Part shown: in pieces, positions 1 to 13,500 of the stretch | How the letters are laid out: each line of letters begins with the position of its first letter | Position numbering within the stretch: position 1 is the first letter of the stretch | Assembly: GCF_018446385.1 (NCBI RefSeq) | Contig: NC_055992.1 | Coordinates: 56,186,799-56,250,798 of the forward strand | Reading direction: 5' to 3' | DNA: 64,000 nt | Origin: Zingiber officinale | Taxonomy: Eukaryota; Streptophyta; Magnoliopsida; Zingiberales; Zingiberaceae | Program-made: the position numbers and the translations under genes | The notes under the pieces: generated by a model | The model's database searches: none | What the model saw: only the letters and a program-made list of their open reading frames with translations | Told to the model about the DNA's origin: nothing

Positions 1-1560
1 ATATAAACCAATATTTTTCTTCCTCCCTTTAAATAATTGGTATGTGTGACACTGAAAGACAATCTTGGTCACATCCTTCTTAAGGCTAGGCCAATAGAAA
101 CAACCTTCAACCTTTGCAATAATTTTATCACTTCCAAAATGATCTGCTGCTTCTCCAGCAAGTAACTCCCATATCACTTGTTCATGAAGAGAAGTATTCG
201 ATTAATAAAATCGAGTTCCTTTAAAGAGATAAGCATTATGCAGCGAAAATCTAGGAAGTCTCTGTGCTGCCCAGCAATCAAAGCAGCAAATATATTGTTG
301 AAATCTTTGTACAAAGGGTAGTCTTTCTTGAGTAGTTCAAATCCCGCCACTTGTACAACCATATAGAAGAAAGAGACTCATTTCCCATGCTGATTACTTA
401 GTTTTTGCTGAGAGTTGATATAGTAAAGAGCTTGGTGATCAGAATATAAAACAAACTCTTGTGGAAGGAGGTAGTGTCGCCAATAATACAAATCTTAAAC
501 TGCCGCATAAAATTCTTTGTCATAAAGTGGAATAGCATTGTTTTACCTCATTGAACTTGTCACTAAAATATGTAATAGTATGCCGTTCTTGACTTAATAT
601 GCTTCCAATTCCAGTAGTCGAAGAATTGGTGCTTTGACCAATCTTTTTCTTACTTCTTATAAAGCTTGTGAAGCTGTGTTGGTCCAAGCAAACTGTCCTT
701 TCTTCATACAATCAGTTATAGGGCCATAATAGTGTTTAATTTTTTAATGGATTGTCTATAAGATGTTGCTATGACATGAAAACTTCTAACTTCTTGTAGT
801 GTTCTGGGCAGCAACCATTCTTGGATGGTTTTTATCTTGTCCGGATCCGCCTCTGACCCACTCGACGATACCACAAAGCCCAAGAATACCACATATGAAG
901 TCTTAAAGGAGCATTTCTTTAAATTTATATAGAGCTTATCTTTGTAAAAAATTCTCATTAGCTTGTTGCAAATAAGTAAGATGATCTTCTTTACTTTTGT
1001 TGTAAATTAAGATACCATCAAAGTAAACAACAAGAAATTTTCAATAAATTGTTGTAGTATCTGATTCATAAAGGGCATAAATGTACTAGGAGCATTGGAA
1101 AAACCAAAAGGCATGACAAGCCATTCATAGGGGCCATCTTTAGTCTTAAAGCTTTCTTCCATCACTTCTGTGCCTTATGCATATTTGATGATACACACTT
1201 TTCAAATCAATTTTTGAAAAATGCAAGAACTAGCCAACGTACCCAACATATCATCAAGGTGAGATTGATCGAATGATTGTCGATGCACATGCGCCAACTA
1301 CCATCTTTTTTTATCATCAACAATGCAAGGACAACACATGGGCTTAGATTTTCTTGGATGAAAACCTTGGACAATAGTTCATTCACTGCCTTTTCGATTT
1401 TTGTGACCACTTGGATTCATTTGATAGACTAGTAGATTGGGTAGTTGTGAACCTGACACAAAATCAATAGCATGCTAAATTTTACGCATTGGTGGAAGCT
1501 CACAAGGTAATTTTTCTAGAGCCACATCAGAAAAGTTGATTTATGGATGAACCGGGGAAG
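1..1560 (-). pseudogene. Decayed Ty3/gypsy pol fragment (RT, RNase H, integrase start)
   Basis: Read on the minus strand from about 1560 down to 1, short frames give gypsy Pol in the right order. At 1207-1410 is the start of reverse transcriptase (KKDGSWRMCID). At 716-958 is the RT connection region (KKCSF, FLGFVVSSSG, then a degraded RSF-YR stretch). At 520-711 is an RNase H-like piece (GIGSILSQE). Near 1-180 is the integrase zinc-binding head (ADHFGSDKI, then YWPSLKKDV). Many stops and frameshifts separate the pieces, so it is an old, dead copy cut by the window edge. No LTR is visible. The assignment to gypsy is firm from domain order; the lineage is not resolved. Confidence 0.85.
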
Positions 1561-1839
1561 CCTTGGTAGCAAATACTTTTTTGACTTCTTTGATTAAGGG
1601 CACATATATTAGAACTTTCTTTGCTTTCTTAATGAAAATTTTTCTTGGTCAGAATATAAAGAGAATTTTCACTATTAGCATAACTCTTTGCCTTTTCTTG
1701 TTCGTATCTCTTTATTTCAGTAGTCTGCATTAGTTTCAATAATACCTTCTTGTTGTTGAACATGAAAGTGTATGTGTTTTCCTTGCCACATTGATTCACA
1801 TCTCGATCATACATCCAAACTATTTATATATCCTTGTGG

Positions 1840-2785
1840 GACCTCCATATAAATTTCTTCCTCTAGTATTTTGTGCAAAAATGCATTTTTTATATCAAAC
1901 TATTGTATCTCCCAACTATAGTTAGCTGATAATGATATTAAAATTCTAACTACATTTATTTTTACAACTGGAGCAAAATGCTCCACACAATCAATCCCAT
2001 AGTATTGCCCTTGGCTCCCAACTTTGCCTTATATCTCTTTGTTGATCCACTTGCTTTATATTTCACTATATTGACCCATATACCCTTCAATTTTTTTTTT
2101 CCTTCTAGCAACTTCATCAATTCCCACGTTTTGTTCTTCTCAAGTGCCTCCATTTCTCATCGGATAATACCTCAGATAAGGTGGTAGATGTCAATGGTCT
2201 TCAGGTTAACTAAGAAGATTTGTTTTTTACGATAAAAAAGTGAATTATAGGAAGTTTGCAAGAGGATATAAAGGTTGTTTGTGCATTCTCTAGTTCCTTT
2301 CCTAATATAAATGGTTTCCTAACAACAATGGCAATATTTAAGTGCTCATCACCTACATGAGATTCAATTTTAACTTCTAATGAAGAATTAGAAATTGTTA
2401 TTTCATTCTCAAGTCTGGTCTGGGTTGGATTCTTAGACTTGCATTGCTTCAGGGATAATCATCTTCTTCCTTAGTATGCCTGTCAAGTCTCATATTTCCA
2501 TTACAAAGTTGGGATTTTCATGCACAAATTCAAACACAAGCTCAAGTTTAGAGGTAGGATTTGATATGAACTCAGATAATCATTGGGGGTAATGATAGGT
2601 CGAACAAGAAATCCTTGTCCTTATCTTTGACTATGGAATTCTTCTCTTAAAGATAAGGTATGATGAAGTAAGACTTTTCTTCATTGTAAGTAATATCTAC
2701 TAATATATAAACTTTTTTTTATGAAGGATGATAACACTTGTGCCCTTTCCAAGTTGAGGAATAACCCAAGGAAAAGAATGTCATT
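1840..2785 (-). pseudogene. Decayed Ty1/copia pol fragment (integrase end to RT start)
   Basis: On the minus strand, 2790-2700 encodes a copia integrase C-terminal signature (LGYSSTWKG, CYHPS) and 2153-1962 encodes the RT entry region (MEALEKNKTWELMKL, then YKASGSTKRYKAKL), which is the usual copia spacing for a decayed copy. Stops interrupt every frame. The fragment abuts the hAT element that begins near 2780 and the gypsy fragment on its other side. No LTR is seen. Confidence 0.8.
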
Positions 2786-2847
2786 GACGATTTTTGTCGT
2801 TCCCTGGCCAAACCGGCAGCAGACGAGCTATACGTGACAGCATGCGC

Positions 2848-2908
2848 GATCGATTAATCGAGCGATAGAAGGAATCAAATTGATTCCTTCTGTCGCAATT
2901 AATCGATC
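2848..2908. repeat. Subterminal inverted repeat of hAT element 1
   Basis: A near-perfect palindrome: GATCGATTAATCG reads into AGAAGGAATCAA, then ATTGATTCCTTCT returns through AATTAATCGATC. Stems are about 30 bp with a few mismatches and almost no loop. It lies just inside the left end of the element. Confidence 0.75.
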
Positions 2909-4199
2909 ATTGTAAAAAAAAAATATCTATAAAAAGGCATCAGAGAGTGATCGATCAGTGAGGTGGTAGCAAGGGCGGCGCCCACTCCGAAGGTATGATT
3001 TCCCTTATTCGCCAGCATCCCCATTGCGGATATGTCACAAGCAGCGCCAGAGGAATTGCTAGACGCCTCTGGCGGCGTCGAAGGCGTCTCATGATGCCTT
3101 TGAAGCCACCGGACCCTGCGATCCGACGCTGTGTGCGTGCCCTAGTTTTTAAAAAATAAATTAAATTTTAGATTTAATTAATTTAAATAATTCCCAAGGA
3201 GGTGTGATATTCCAAATAGACTTTTATAAACCCTAATTAAATTATCCTAATAAATATATAATTAAAATTAAAATTAAAATTTTAATTAATATTTTGAAAA
3301 TTTATTTTTTAATGTTTTAAATTGTATATAAAACTTTTTAAAAAATTATAATAAATTTGATTGATATTTTAATAATTTTTTTATTATTTTAAATTTCTTT
3401 TACAAATTCAAAAAATAATATAAATTCAGATAAAAAATTATAAAAATTCAGATATATATTCTAATATTTTTTATTATTTTAAATTTCATTTAAAAATAAA
3501 AAAATTATAAAAATTCAGATATATATTCTAATGTTTTTTTTTATTTTAATTTTCATTTAAAATATTCTTAAAAAATTTTAAAAATTCTGAAAAATCTAAT
3601 AAATTAAATTTATATTATGATATTTTTACTATTTTATATTTTTTACAAATAATAATTAAATAAATAATTAATTAATTAATTTGTATAATTTTTATATATA
3701 AAATAACATTTTTATGTTAATTTATATATTTATTTTAGATAATAATTTTTATCTTTGAATTAATTTGAAGTTTGAATCCATGAATATTAACATATTTAAT
3801 TTTTATACTTTTATGATTCTTGCTTCCTAAACATATAAATATATATTTTTGTTCAAGAATGTTTCGTCATATATATTTTTGTCTTAGAATGTCTTTACTT
3901 TATATGTTTAGGAAATATTACATGTCCTTTATTTTAGAAGTTTTTTATACTATTAAGTTTGTGATTTCTAATAAAACACTTATAATCTTGTGCAATTCTG
4001 ATCATTCTAAATTGAGAAAGATGAATTAATATTTTTAGGAGATTATTTCAAATTTCAGGAAGTTGCTCTTTATAGTTTATATACTTAATTTGTAAATTTA
4101 CAATGATAAATACATTCTTGACATTATAAAATGATGACCATTACTTGAAAATATGTATTATTCTTAATTTTTGTATAATGCATAGGTAATCATAGCAAA

Positions 4200-6245
4200 A
4201 CAACAATCTTATGATCCAGCTTGGAGACACGCACATCGATTAGAAAATCGATTCAATTGACAATATTGCATTACGATATGATTAGACGTGGTAGTGGGGT
4301 CACACATCTAAAACATCTTGCTTGTGAATATCCGGATGTTTCTAATTGTCCAAAAGTTTCTCAAGAAGTTGGTCATGCAATAAAAGAGGAACTTGATGGC
4401 AAAAAAGCATTCAAATATAAACAACAACGACAACGTGAACTTGTTGATAGCCGAAGCTCTAAAGAACTAATCTATGATGAAATGGAAGGTCGTGGTGAAG
4501 TTCTAAATGACGAAGACTTTTTAACAGCTCTCAGTGTGTCTCGAACTCAATATAACTATTGAGTAAAATATACGATATAGATGTGGCCCTGGTGCAAGTG
4601 TAAGTGGCTCAACTACTATAATTACATTAGGAAGGAGTGCAAGTGTTCGTATTACTTCAACACAAGATGGTATTGGTCATTTTTTTCCTTCTATGGGACG
4701 AAGACATGTAGTTGATATTGCTGATATTAATCCACTAGCATTTCTAGACCAAGCTAGTAAACCGACTAGGATTGATGAAGCATAATCAAAGGAGAAGAAG
4801 ATATCAATTGGTAAAATTATTGCTAATTTTATTTCCATTTTAATCATATTCCCCCTAATGAAGTAAACAACACATAATGAAAGTCGATTATTTTGAGAGA
4901 CATGGTTCTTTTAGCGATTCTATTGCAGTGTCATGCAGATATAAAATGGATGCAGGTAAATATAGTAAAAATTATTACTAATTATTGTCAGCAAATATAA
5001 ATAGTATTTTAATTTTGTTCTTATTTATCTTACAGAATGGTGGTTATAATATAGAGGATCAACTCCAAATTTAAAAAAGATTGCAGTACCTCTCATAGAC
5101 GTCTTCAAGTAGTTGTGAAAGAAATTAGTCAACTTTCTTCCTCATTCATACAAAAGTACGAAATCACCTTTTTTATCGTCGCTTGGAGAAGATGGTCTAC
5201 GCTCATTATAATATGCGTCTTCAACTCAGAGCAATAACAGAAGAGAATGAAGAACAATAGTCTGGTGGTGATGTAGACCTATTTAATATTGGATTTGTCT
5301 AAACTGAGAATGATCCAATGATGGATTGGTTGAGCGTTGTTGGGGCTGAGAATCCATTACTTGATGAAGCAGGAGACCCACCACGACTATCTCAATTTCT
5401 TACTCAAACGGATTGAAAAAATATAAGCTAGAGGAGATATCTGTGAGGAAGAAGATGATGAAACTTTGATCAAGAATTTTGATTTTCTGGATCTCAGTCT
5501 AGACGTTCTCAAACATCCCAACCCCAAACCTAACCAAAGTCCATAGATAAAGGCAAAGGCAAAGCTCTTGCAATTTTTACTAAAAAGAAAGAAAAAGGTA
5601 AACCTCCTGTTTTTACGGGAATGGGTCAATTGAGAATTAGAGAAAATTCACTCGATGCAATTGATGAGCAAGAGCATGATGACAGTGATGAAATATCATC
5701 ACCTTCTGACACTGTAGTCTGACGAGAAGTTCGAAATGAGGATAGTAATGTTGATAACAGTGCAAGTACTCATGAAAGGGTTGACAGTGGTGATGCATCT
5801 AGTGGTAAAAATTATATCTCCCCTACTCTAGCACCGGAGCCATGGACATGTGAGATAGATTACACACATGCAACTCAAGATTATGATCATGGAGCTAGAA
5901 GTAGTGTTATTCAATATCAATGTCGATATAAGGGTGACAAACAAAAGAAAGCTCATAATTATCAAGATATGTGGGAGAGTTTAGTTGAGATTGATTCGGG
6001 TCGAAGTTCATCATACTCGCAACCTTCTTATTATAACTCTGATGCATCATATGGTGATCTATCATACCAGAGCTTGGGGACGTATGCTTATCCTTATCTC
6101 TATGTACCCGTTCCGATTTCAGGGTTCTAGTTTAAATCCAACATCCCGAGTCATACAAATCGACACGTGGAGAAATCAATATCAATATTGTATGTCATGG
6201 GATGATTATTTAATCTTAGTGTTGAGAACTATGGAGTTGACCTAA
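4200..6245 (+). pseudogene. hAT transposase remnant (BED finger, dimerisation domain)
   Basis: Several frames together read as a hAT transposase. From 4204 comes YDPAWRHAHRLENRF (BED-finger entry), then a stop and frame shift. From 4221 an open stretch has GVTHLKHLACEYPDV and an acidic-basic linker ending RTQYNY at 4562. Near 4670 is HFFPSMGRRHVVDIADINP. From about 5040 comes the hAT C-terminal dimerisation region (STPNL.KIAV, then HTKVRNHLFYRRLEKMVYAH after a frame slip), followed by an acidic, Ser-rich tail to about 6245 (SYYNSDASYGDLSYQS). About 400 residues expected between the BED end and the dimerisation domain, including the catalytic region, are missing. It cannot make an active transposase. 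Confidence 0.8.
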
Positions 6246-6647
6246 GCATAATATTGCAAAAACCAATGCTTCCATATGATTCATGTCACTTCTTTTAGTA
6301 TTAGTAAGGTAACATATTATGATGTATCAATTTTAATTCAAGTTATTGATAGATCAATTTTTTTTAAAAGAAAATTATATTTAATTATTTTTTCTAACAA
6401 TATTAAGTTGTTCAATAATTGAGAATTTATATAAAATTAATATATAACTTATTTTTAAATTATACATAATAAACATATTTATCTAATTAGTTACTATATA
6501 TAAATAAAAAAAATATCATATCGGCATGATACAATACGATACCGAAACCGTATCGTTCCCGTCTCGGACCGAAACCTCGGCATGGGTCGAGATTTTAAAC
6601 CTTAGATAACCTACAAATAGACATTTTAACACCCTTGGATCTAGCTT

Positions 6648-6736
6648 CTCTCAATTTTGATTATACACAAACAAATGACACACCTAAATATCACAATATT
6701 ATTTGTAGTGTATTTGTTTGGATTAATATTGAGAGT
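6648..6736. repeat. Small fold-back repeat
   Basis: CTCTCAATTTTGATT and CAAACAAATGACAC on the left are mirrored by GTGTATTTGTTTGG and ATTAATATTGAGAG on the right, making an imperfect stem of about 30 bp with a loop of about 25 bp. It may be a decayed MITE. The rest of 6610-7511 shows no recognisable coding exon and is taken as intron. Confidence 0.5.
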
Positions 6737-7511
6737 GTTTCCATTGGACTCTCGAACTCCAAGATTTTGGAAGACAAATGATTCATCAGATGAAAAACTG
6801 TAAGAATTCAAAAAGATTTAAGCATATTTTTCTGAAGGGCTCAGTCTTGAGTAAACATGACACTCAGAGATCTAGAGGAACATGTAGTAAAAGGTACCTC
6901 GGTTGTGTTCTTGTCCTCCATCAAGGAGATCAATCAAGACATTGGATCAATGTGATCAACATCAAAAACTTCCAGCAAAGCTTGTAATGCTTTAGTTTGT
7001 CACTGAGGTTGAGGAAGCTGAGGAATGATCTCTGAATAGAACAGATCAGGAAGAATGAATGCCTTCTTGAAACTTCAACCGAAAGGAACCCACAATGGTG
7101 GAGAAAACCCTGTCCAGTAATTGAAAACCTAGATGATACTGCCAGCCAAACTTGGGGAGTTCATACCTAAGTGTTCCCAGATTTGGAATATGCTTGTAGC
7201 TAATTTCTCCTTTTAAAATTTGTATGTAAGTGGTGTCCCTGCTGTTTCTTTTAACTAGCTAGCTAAATCCTTGAGAGCTAACATACTATCAATAACTTCA
7301 ATCCTATTGTTTCATTTGCAACCTGTTTTCCATCAGATTAATCATTTGATGTTACACTAAACTCAATGAATAACCACTAAGATGTAATTGGTCATTACAT
7401 TTAATTTTAAATTCTTTGTTCTTCATGATTTTGTTTATTACTGAACTGAGTAGATTTTTGCATCTGAAATGCTACTCTATCAATTTGAAATTTGCTTGTT
7501 TTCTTTCTCAG

Positions 7512-10500
7512 GCAATTACAGAGAAGGGTGGCTGTTTTCTTGAAGCTCCAGTGTCGGGCAGCAAAAAGCCTGCTGAAGATGGTCAGCTAATAATTCTAGC
7601 AGCCGGTGAGAAGGTAATATAGCGACTACCAAATCCCAATAGTTTAGTTGCTTATAGATATTTGTCTGTTGCTGTTAAAATAACAGGCTATTGAACAGGC
7701 CCTATGTTGATTTGATTAGGTAAGGTAAGCAACGTTTAACTACTTCCACATTTCAAGTTTTCATGCTAGAACATGTAGACTGAGAAGAAAAAACTAATAT
7801 TCTGAAATATATGATGATTTTCTTACCTTCAATATCCTATATCTTTTAATGATCTAGATTCTCTTCCATTTATCTGATGTTGTCACTTTAAGAAAATTGC
7901 TCTGTGAATCAAGGTTCAATGTTTAAAGTATCCTTTCAGCAAAATGGTTTTAGTTTTTTGTTGTGCTGAAACTCAATGCTGTAGCATGCTTTGAAGCATG
8001 CCAACAAATGAATTTTAATCCTATAACAGTCTTCCACTTAGAACCATCAAATATAAACTTGCAGTAATTAGGAAATCAATTTAATCAAAATTTTAGAGCA
8101 ATAAGTTGTAAAATATAATAAAATCTTGTCTAATGATTGTATTTTACTAATACCAAAATTTTTGTTGTGCATTAGATAAGTGCATTGATTCTTGTATCTG
8201 CTTAGTGAAATCTACAGATTAAATAACTTTCTAAGGGCATTTGCTACTGAAATTGACTTCTTCATGTGTACATAGATATATCTTCAACCATTGGGGGTTG
8301 GACTTGGATTCTCATTGGATCTAGAACTAGAACAAACACAATTATAGGATATGGATGCATCTTGGTTTCTTTGACTCTAATATCACTCTTGTTTGTTGCT
8401 ACTGGTACTCCTATTGATGCTTCCCCTTTTCGTCTCTCCAATTTTTGTAGTGGTTCATATTTTCCCCATGATTGATGAATGGAATTAAAAACTGTGTTAG
8501 AAGAGGTGAATCTTCTTGTCTCATTTGATTCAGTATGATACTGGCCAAATACAGTCCCTATTCTGATCGAAATCACCAAAACTGTGTCAGCACAGGAAAC
8601 ATAATGACATTTAGCTGTGATGGCAATATTGATCGGTATGATATGTTTTGGACGGGCCAATCAAATACCAATTGACACTTGAATCATGCATTTAATCAAT
8701 AAATTCTCTCTTAATTTGTGTAGATTTAGTAATTGTTCTCCTGTATATACTAGGATGAGTTACTTATTTTCACACTTGTGAATACGCCAGAAAATTTCTC
8801 TGGTCAATTATCATATGGGTTTAGAAAGTAGATCTTAATCATGTCTTTGTTGTATTGGATCTCAATACAGGCATTGTATGATGAAGTTGTACCTGCCTTT
8901 GATGTACTAGGAAAAAGATCGTTCTTCCTAGGGGATGTAGGAAATGGAGCAAAAATGAAACTTGTTGTGAATATGATTATGGGCAGGTACTTTCTTTTAC
9001 TATTTATAGTCATACATCCTTTAAAAGATGCCTCGTTAAAGTTTTAGAATGACTGCCCAAGATTGTTCCTGATTTGTTTCAAGTATTATTTACAACTTAG
9101 GCAAAAAAAAATTAATAAAATTTTTTTCAACTTCATTACTTGATATGTAGAAGCCTATGTGGAAGGTTTTCTGTTTCAGCGATTTATAGTTTTAAATCTT
9201 GTACCCCTTTTTTGTTTGCTGTGACTTTCTAGTTCAACAAGGAACCTAAAAAACAGAGCACCCAACTCCCAATGAGGAGTCGCAACTCTTTCAGGTAGTT
9301 ATTTTCTGAATTCTCTAAATTCTCATTGGTAAATTTCTTCCATGGCACTGGTGAAACATGCTCCGCAAGCATTAAAGTAGGAGTTGCTGCATAATAACAT
9401 GCTGAGGCATTATTGATGCTATATCAACTTCACTGAATGCATGAAATGCCTACAAAGAATACTTTGTCATCTTTTTTAAGGATTTACTTGACAACCTTTT
9501 GGAACTCGGGAAATGAGAGAAGTTCATTATTCAAATGTAGAAAATTATTAGGGATTTCTTCCTCAAGTAGTCACCTCTACCTTCACATTCATCACCATGT
9601 TTTGATTTTACATTTACACCCCTGTGACTTGTATATATACAAATACATCTTTGTCTATCTACAATTTTGTTCCTAACTATCTTCAAGTATATTGAGAAAT
9701 CTCAGTTTGTTACAAATGCAATTAAGTTAAGCGTCTCAAAGACAAAGAACAACAAAGTCTACTAATCAATAAAAGAGCATATAAATGAAGTAATGATTTC
9801 TTAGATTACATCATTTCCTGATAAAATGGTAATCAATCTTAATATATTTTGATCCCACAAGAGTACAAGATAGAATGTAATATACATGTCATTTTACTTT
9901 TCCGAATATAGCTTTATAGGTCCGATGAGAATATTCTTGACTCAGACATCAACTCTTTGAGCTATTACATAAGCTTCTGGATGGCAAGAGGCATAACCTC
10001 ATACTTTTGTCTATATGCTTCAACTAGCTACCATTAGTTTTCATTTTTTTTTTGAAGAAATTAAATTGTCACTCTAAAGAACATGATAATCCACTGTGGA
10101 TCATTTATCTATAGGAGAATCTTCCTAATCTGCATCTATAATTTTTAAGTTTTTTTACCATGGGAAATGGTCATGTTCGCAATCCATAAGACCTTTTCTA
10201 GTGTAGATAGAGAAAGATTAGGCTTAATTACCTTGACAATCTCTTCTACCCGTATATATATATTATTTATCATTGTATGTTACATTTTATTGAATATATG
10301 TTATTCACAATTATGTCCCTATAATTACATTAAGGCCCTTCACCCTCCATCTTAAATTAACTTTGATTTTCTAGATCTTAGAACCTCTTATGTCCATGGT
10401 TATTCACAAATAGTGAATTGATAATTAGAATGACATCATTCATTGTTCGTTTGTGGAATATATATTAGAAGTTATTTGCATGAGAGCTTAATAATCAGAG

Positions 10501-13500
10501 TATTGACTTTATGATCATATCCCAACTCTAATGTAGTTAGGGCGATTTCACCTTTGTGTAAGATTGAATATGACACTATACACGTCACGCCCCGGGGGAA
10601 TAATGCTCATCCAATGATGGAGAAATTACCTCTTAGTGACAAATCTGATACATGATACAAAGGCAACATTGCAACAATAACCCAATCATCATAGCTAGCG
10701 GGACAAAGAAAAGAAATTGAGTATATATTTATATAAGTAAAAGTAAAGGTTTTGCATGCATGCACAATTTTAAAATTTCCTTTAAAAACAAATATCAAGA
10801 GATAAGTACTAAAGAAAACCAACTGAAAATGAGCCTATAAAGATGAACAAAATGAACCATCTCAAAGTAACATGGACCGACAGTTAGGACCTTTAAGTGA
10901 CACGACACATCCTTTACCTGCTAACTTGTAAATAAAGGAAAATTAAAGAGTAGTGAGTACAACGATTAGCGGGTATAAGAAAGATAGTGCATGAAAAGAG
11001 ATAATGTATGGTTTCAAAGGAAACCGTCTTAGGAATAATACTTATTACAAAAGTAAGTGTACTAATATAATCATATGCTAACAACAGGCGTAAACAACTA
11101 CCTTACCATATACTAATCTGATTAATCAAGCATGACTCAACATGAAACCATCATCAACATGAAACCATCAAAGTGTTAATGGGTCAAACCAAACCATGTA
11201 TGCTGACGCTATCCACAGGCGAACAATGCCATCACTATCTGTCTCATTACAACTCAAGATATATAGCAAAACTATTGACTGCGGGCGAACCATGCTACCA
11301 CGATTTGTCTCATGGGCAGTCAACTACTAACGGGTGAACCACGCTACCACGACCTGTCTCATGGGCAGTCCGGGTATGTAAGTAGCTATCTAGCTACTGA
11401 CTGTAGGCAAACCATGCTATCACGACCTGTCTCATGGGCAGTTAAGGTACACAAATAATGTAACGAGCACCAAGTAAAGCAACACACAATCACACCTAAA
11501 GGTATAAACCAAGGTTTAAAATTTCGACCTGTGCTGAGGTTTCGGTCCTAGACCGGAACGATGCAGTTTCGGTATCGTGTTGTGCCGTGCCATACAGTTT
11601 TGGTATTTTTTTTATTTACATATAGTAATTATTAGATAAATATATTTGTGTATAATTTAAAAATAAGTTATATATTGATTTTATATAAGTTCTCCATTAT
11701 TAAACAACTTATTATTGTTAAAAAAAATAATTAAATATAGTTTTCTTTAAAAAAATAATTGATCTAAAAATAACTCGAATTAAAATTGATACATCGTAAT
11801 ATTATAATATGTTACCTTACTAAAAGAAGTGACGTGAATCAAAATGGAAGCAATGGTTCTTGTAATATTTTACTTAGATAATTTTTATAGTTCTCCAATG
11901 TCCAGATTAAATAATCATAATTATATGAATTAATACAAAATACTATTTTATATATAAATTAACTATTTATTTATTTAATTAATTAATAATTTAAATAATA
12001 TATATTTAAAATATTAAAAAATTAGAATATCAATTAAATATTAAAACAGTAAAAAAAATATAAAATAATTAAAAATATATATAAGAATATAAATTTGATT
12101 TATTAGAATTTATGTAAAATTTTTTATTTTTTTTAGATTTTTTTTTGAATTTTTGAAATAGTAAAAACTGTCACGCCCCCAGAGGAGTCCTTACCGAAAA
12201 AATTTCGGCAGTATCTCCCCTGTACCGGTGACAATCTGAGACATACATACATACAAAATACATCAGCCACATACGGCTGGAATATATATACACAACCACG
12301 CAGTTATATAATCAGCACACTCGGCTGAAACAGAAATAATCACAACCACGCAGTTATATAATATATATTAATCAGCCCACATGGCTGAACTAAAATAAAT
12401 ACAGCGGAAATCACAAACAACGATCACAAAACACAAATCAACTGACTGCGAGCCGGCTTGGCTTGACACAATAATATCAATCCAAATATAAGAGAATACA
12501 AATACATAAACAAGTACAAAACCCAAACTACAAATAACGTAAGAAATACCGAAATCGTAAGGTCATCCTCGAATGTGACGTGGAACTGGCAGACAGGATC
12601 TCCAGGCGACTCCATAAATCCTTTACCTGCTACCTGGTGAAATTACCAATATACGGGGTGGTGAGTATAAAGACTCAGCGGGTAATAGACAGATAGTGCA
12701 TGAGTAAAGTAAAGAACTAAAGATGCAAAGGTATACAGTCTCGTATAGAAACAGCAGATACTACAGTGATATCATAGTAAGTGTCCATACCTGAAACCAT
12801 ATCCTAGGCTAGTAAGGGAAGGTAGATATAGCAAAGTTCTGCTACAGTACTGCTCATAACTACATGGTATCATGTGAGGTATATACAGGTCAACAGTAAG
12901 TAAGCCAGTGTCTAAACAAATATCACAGGTATACATCTCAACCTATGTAAGCATAACAGCATAAATAAACAACAGCAGCATAATCTAGCAACAGTAGCAT
13001 AGATAAGCAACAACAGCATAAGTAAACAACAGTATCAGCAGGTATAATAATAACAGCGTATGCACGGATGGTCACTCCCGCCCACCCCTCAAGTCCATGA
13101 CCCCAGTATGGACGAGAGGCCGGGACAATGACAAACTGTACACCACTCCAGCTACCACTACTCTCGAGTGGCCGAGGGGACAGTTGCATAGTAACTGAAT
13201 AGCTACGTCTGCGACGGGGGTCCCTGCTGCCCGCGACTCCAGCAGACACTACCCATGAGTGAGCGAGTGGGGGGCATGACAGGACTAGCGGCACGCTCCA
13301 AGCTACCACTACCCATGAGTGGCCGAGCGTGCGGCTCAGGCCAACGACCGTCTCAACCACAAGGGAGCCAAAGTCGTCGGCTATGCATGCAATGACATGA
13401 TGCGAATAATGCAACAGTCATCATATATATATATAAACTGAAAACAGGTATGCTACATGAAGCCAGCATGCTCAGCAAGGTGTGTAAATAAACAGCAATC

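Larger units (their letters stand above)
2780..6605 (+). mobile_element. hAT transposon, internally deleted (element 1)
   Basis: A defective hAT-superfamily element. Its right end (6510-6605) is the inverse of the left end of the element starting at 11510: both carry a CGAAACCGTATCG-like stretch and finish in TTTTAAACCTT. Its left 500 bp resembles the far end of that element. Decayed transposase pieces lie inside. An AT-rich, apparently non-coding block fills 3140-4190. Possible 8-bp target-site copies (ATAACCCA at 2761, ATAACCTA at 6606) match 7 of 8, but the left copy lies slightly outside the best TIR match, so the left boundary is uncertain by about 15 bp. Confidence 0.7.

Noticed and set aside
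7416..7511. Upstream in-frame ATG giving a longer first GLYR exon in the window
   Set aside because: The sequence before 7512 is intron-like and ends in a good TTTCTCAG acceptor; family alignment begins at AITEKGG.
12938..13414. 158-codon minus-strand open frame
   Set aside because: It lies inside the solo LTR, is low-complexity and repeat-rich, and shows no domain.
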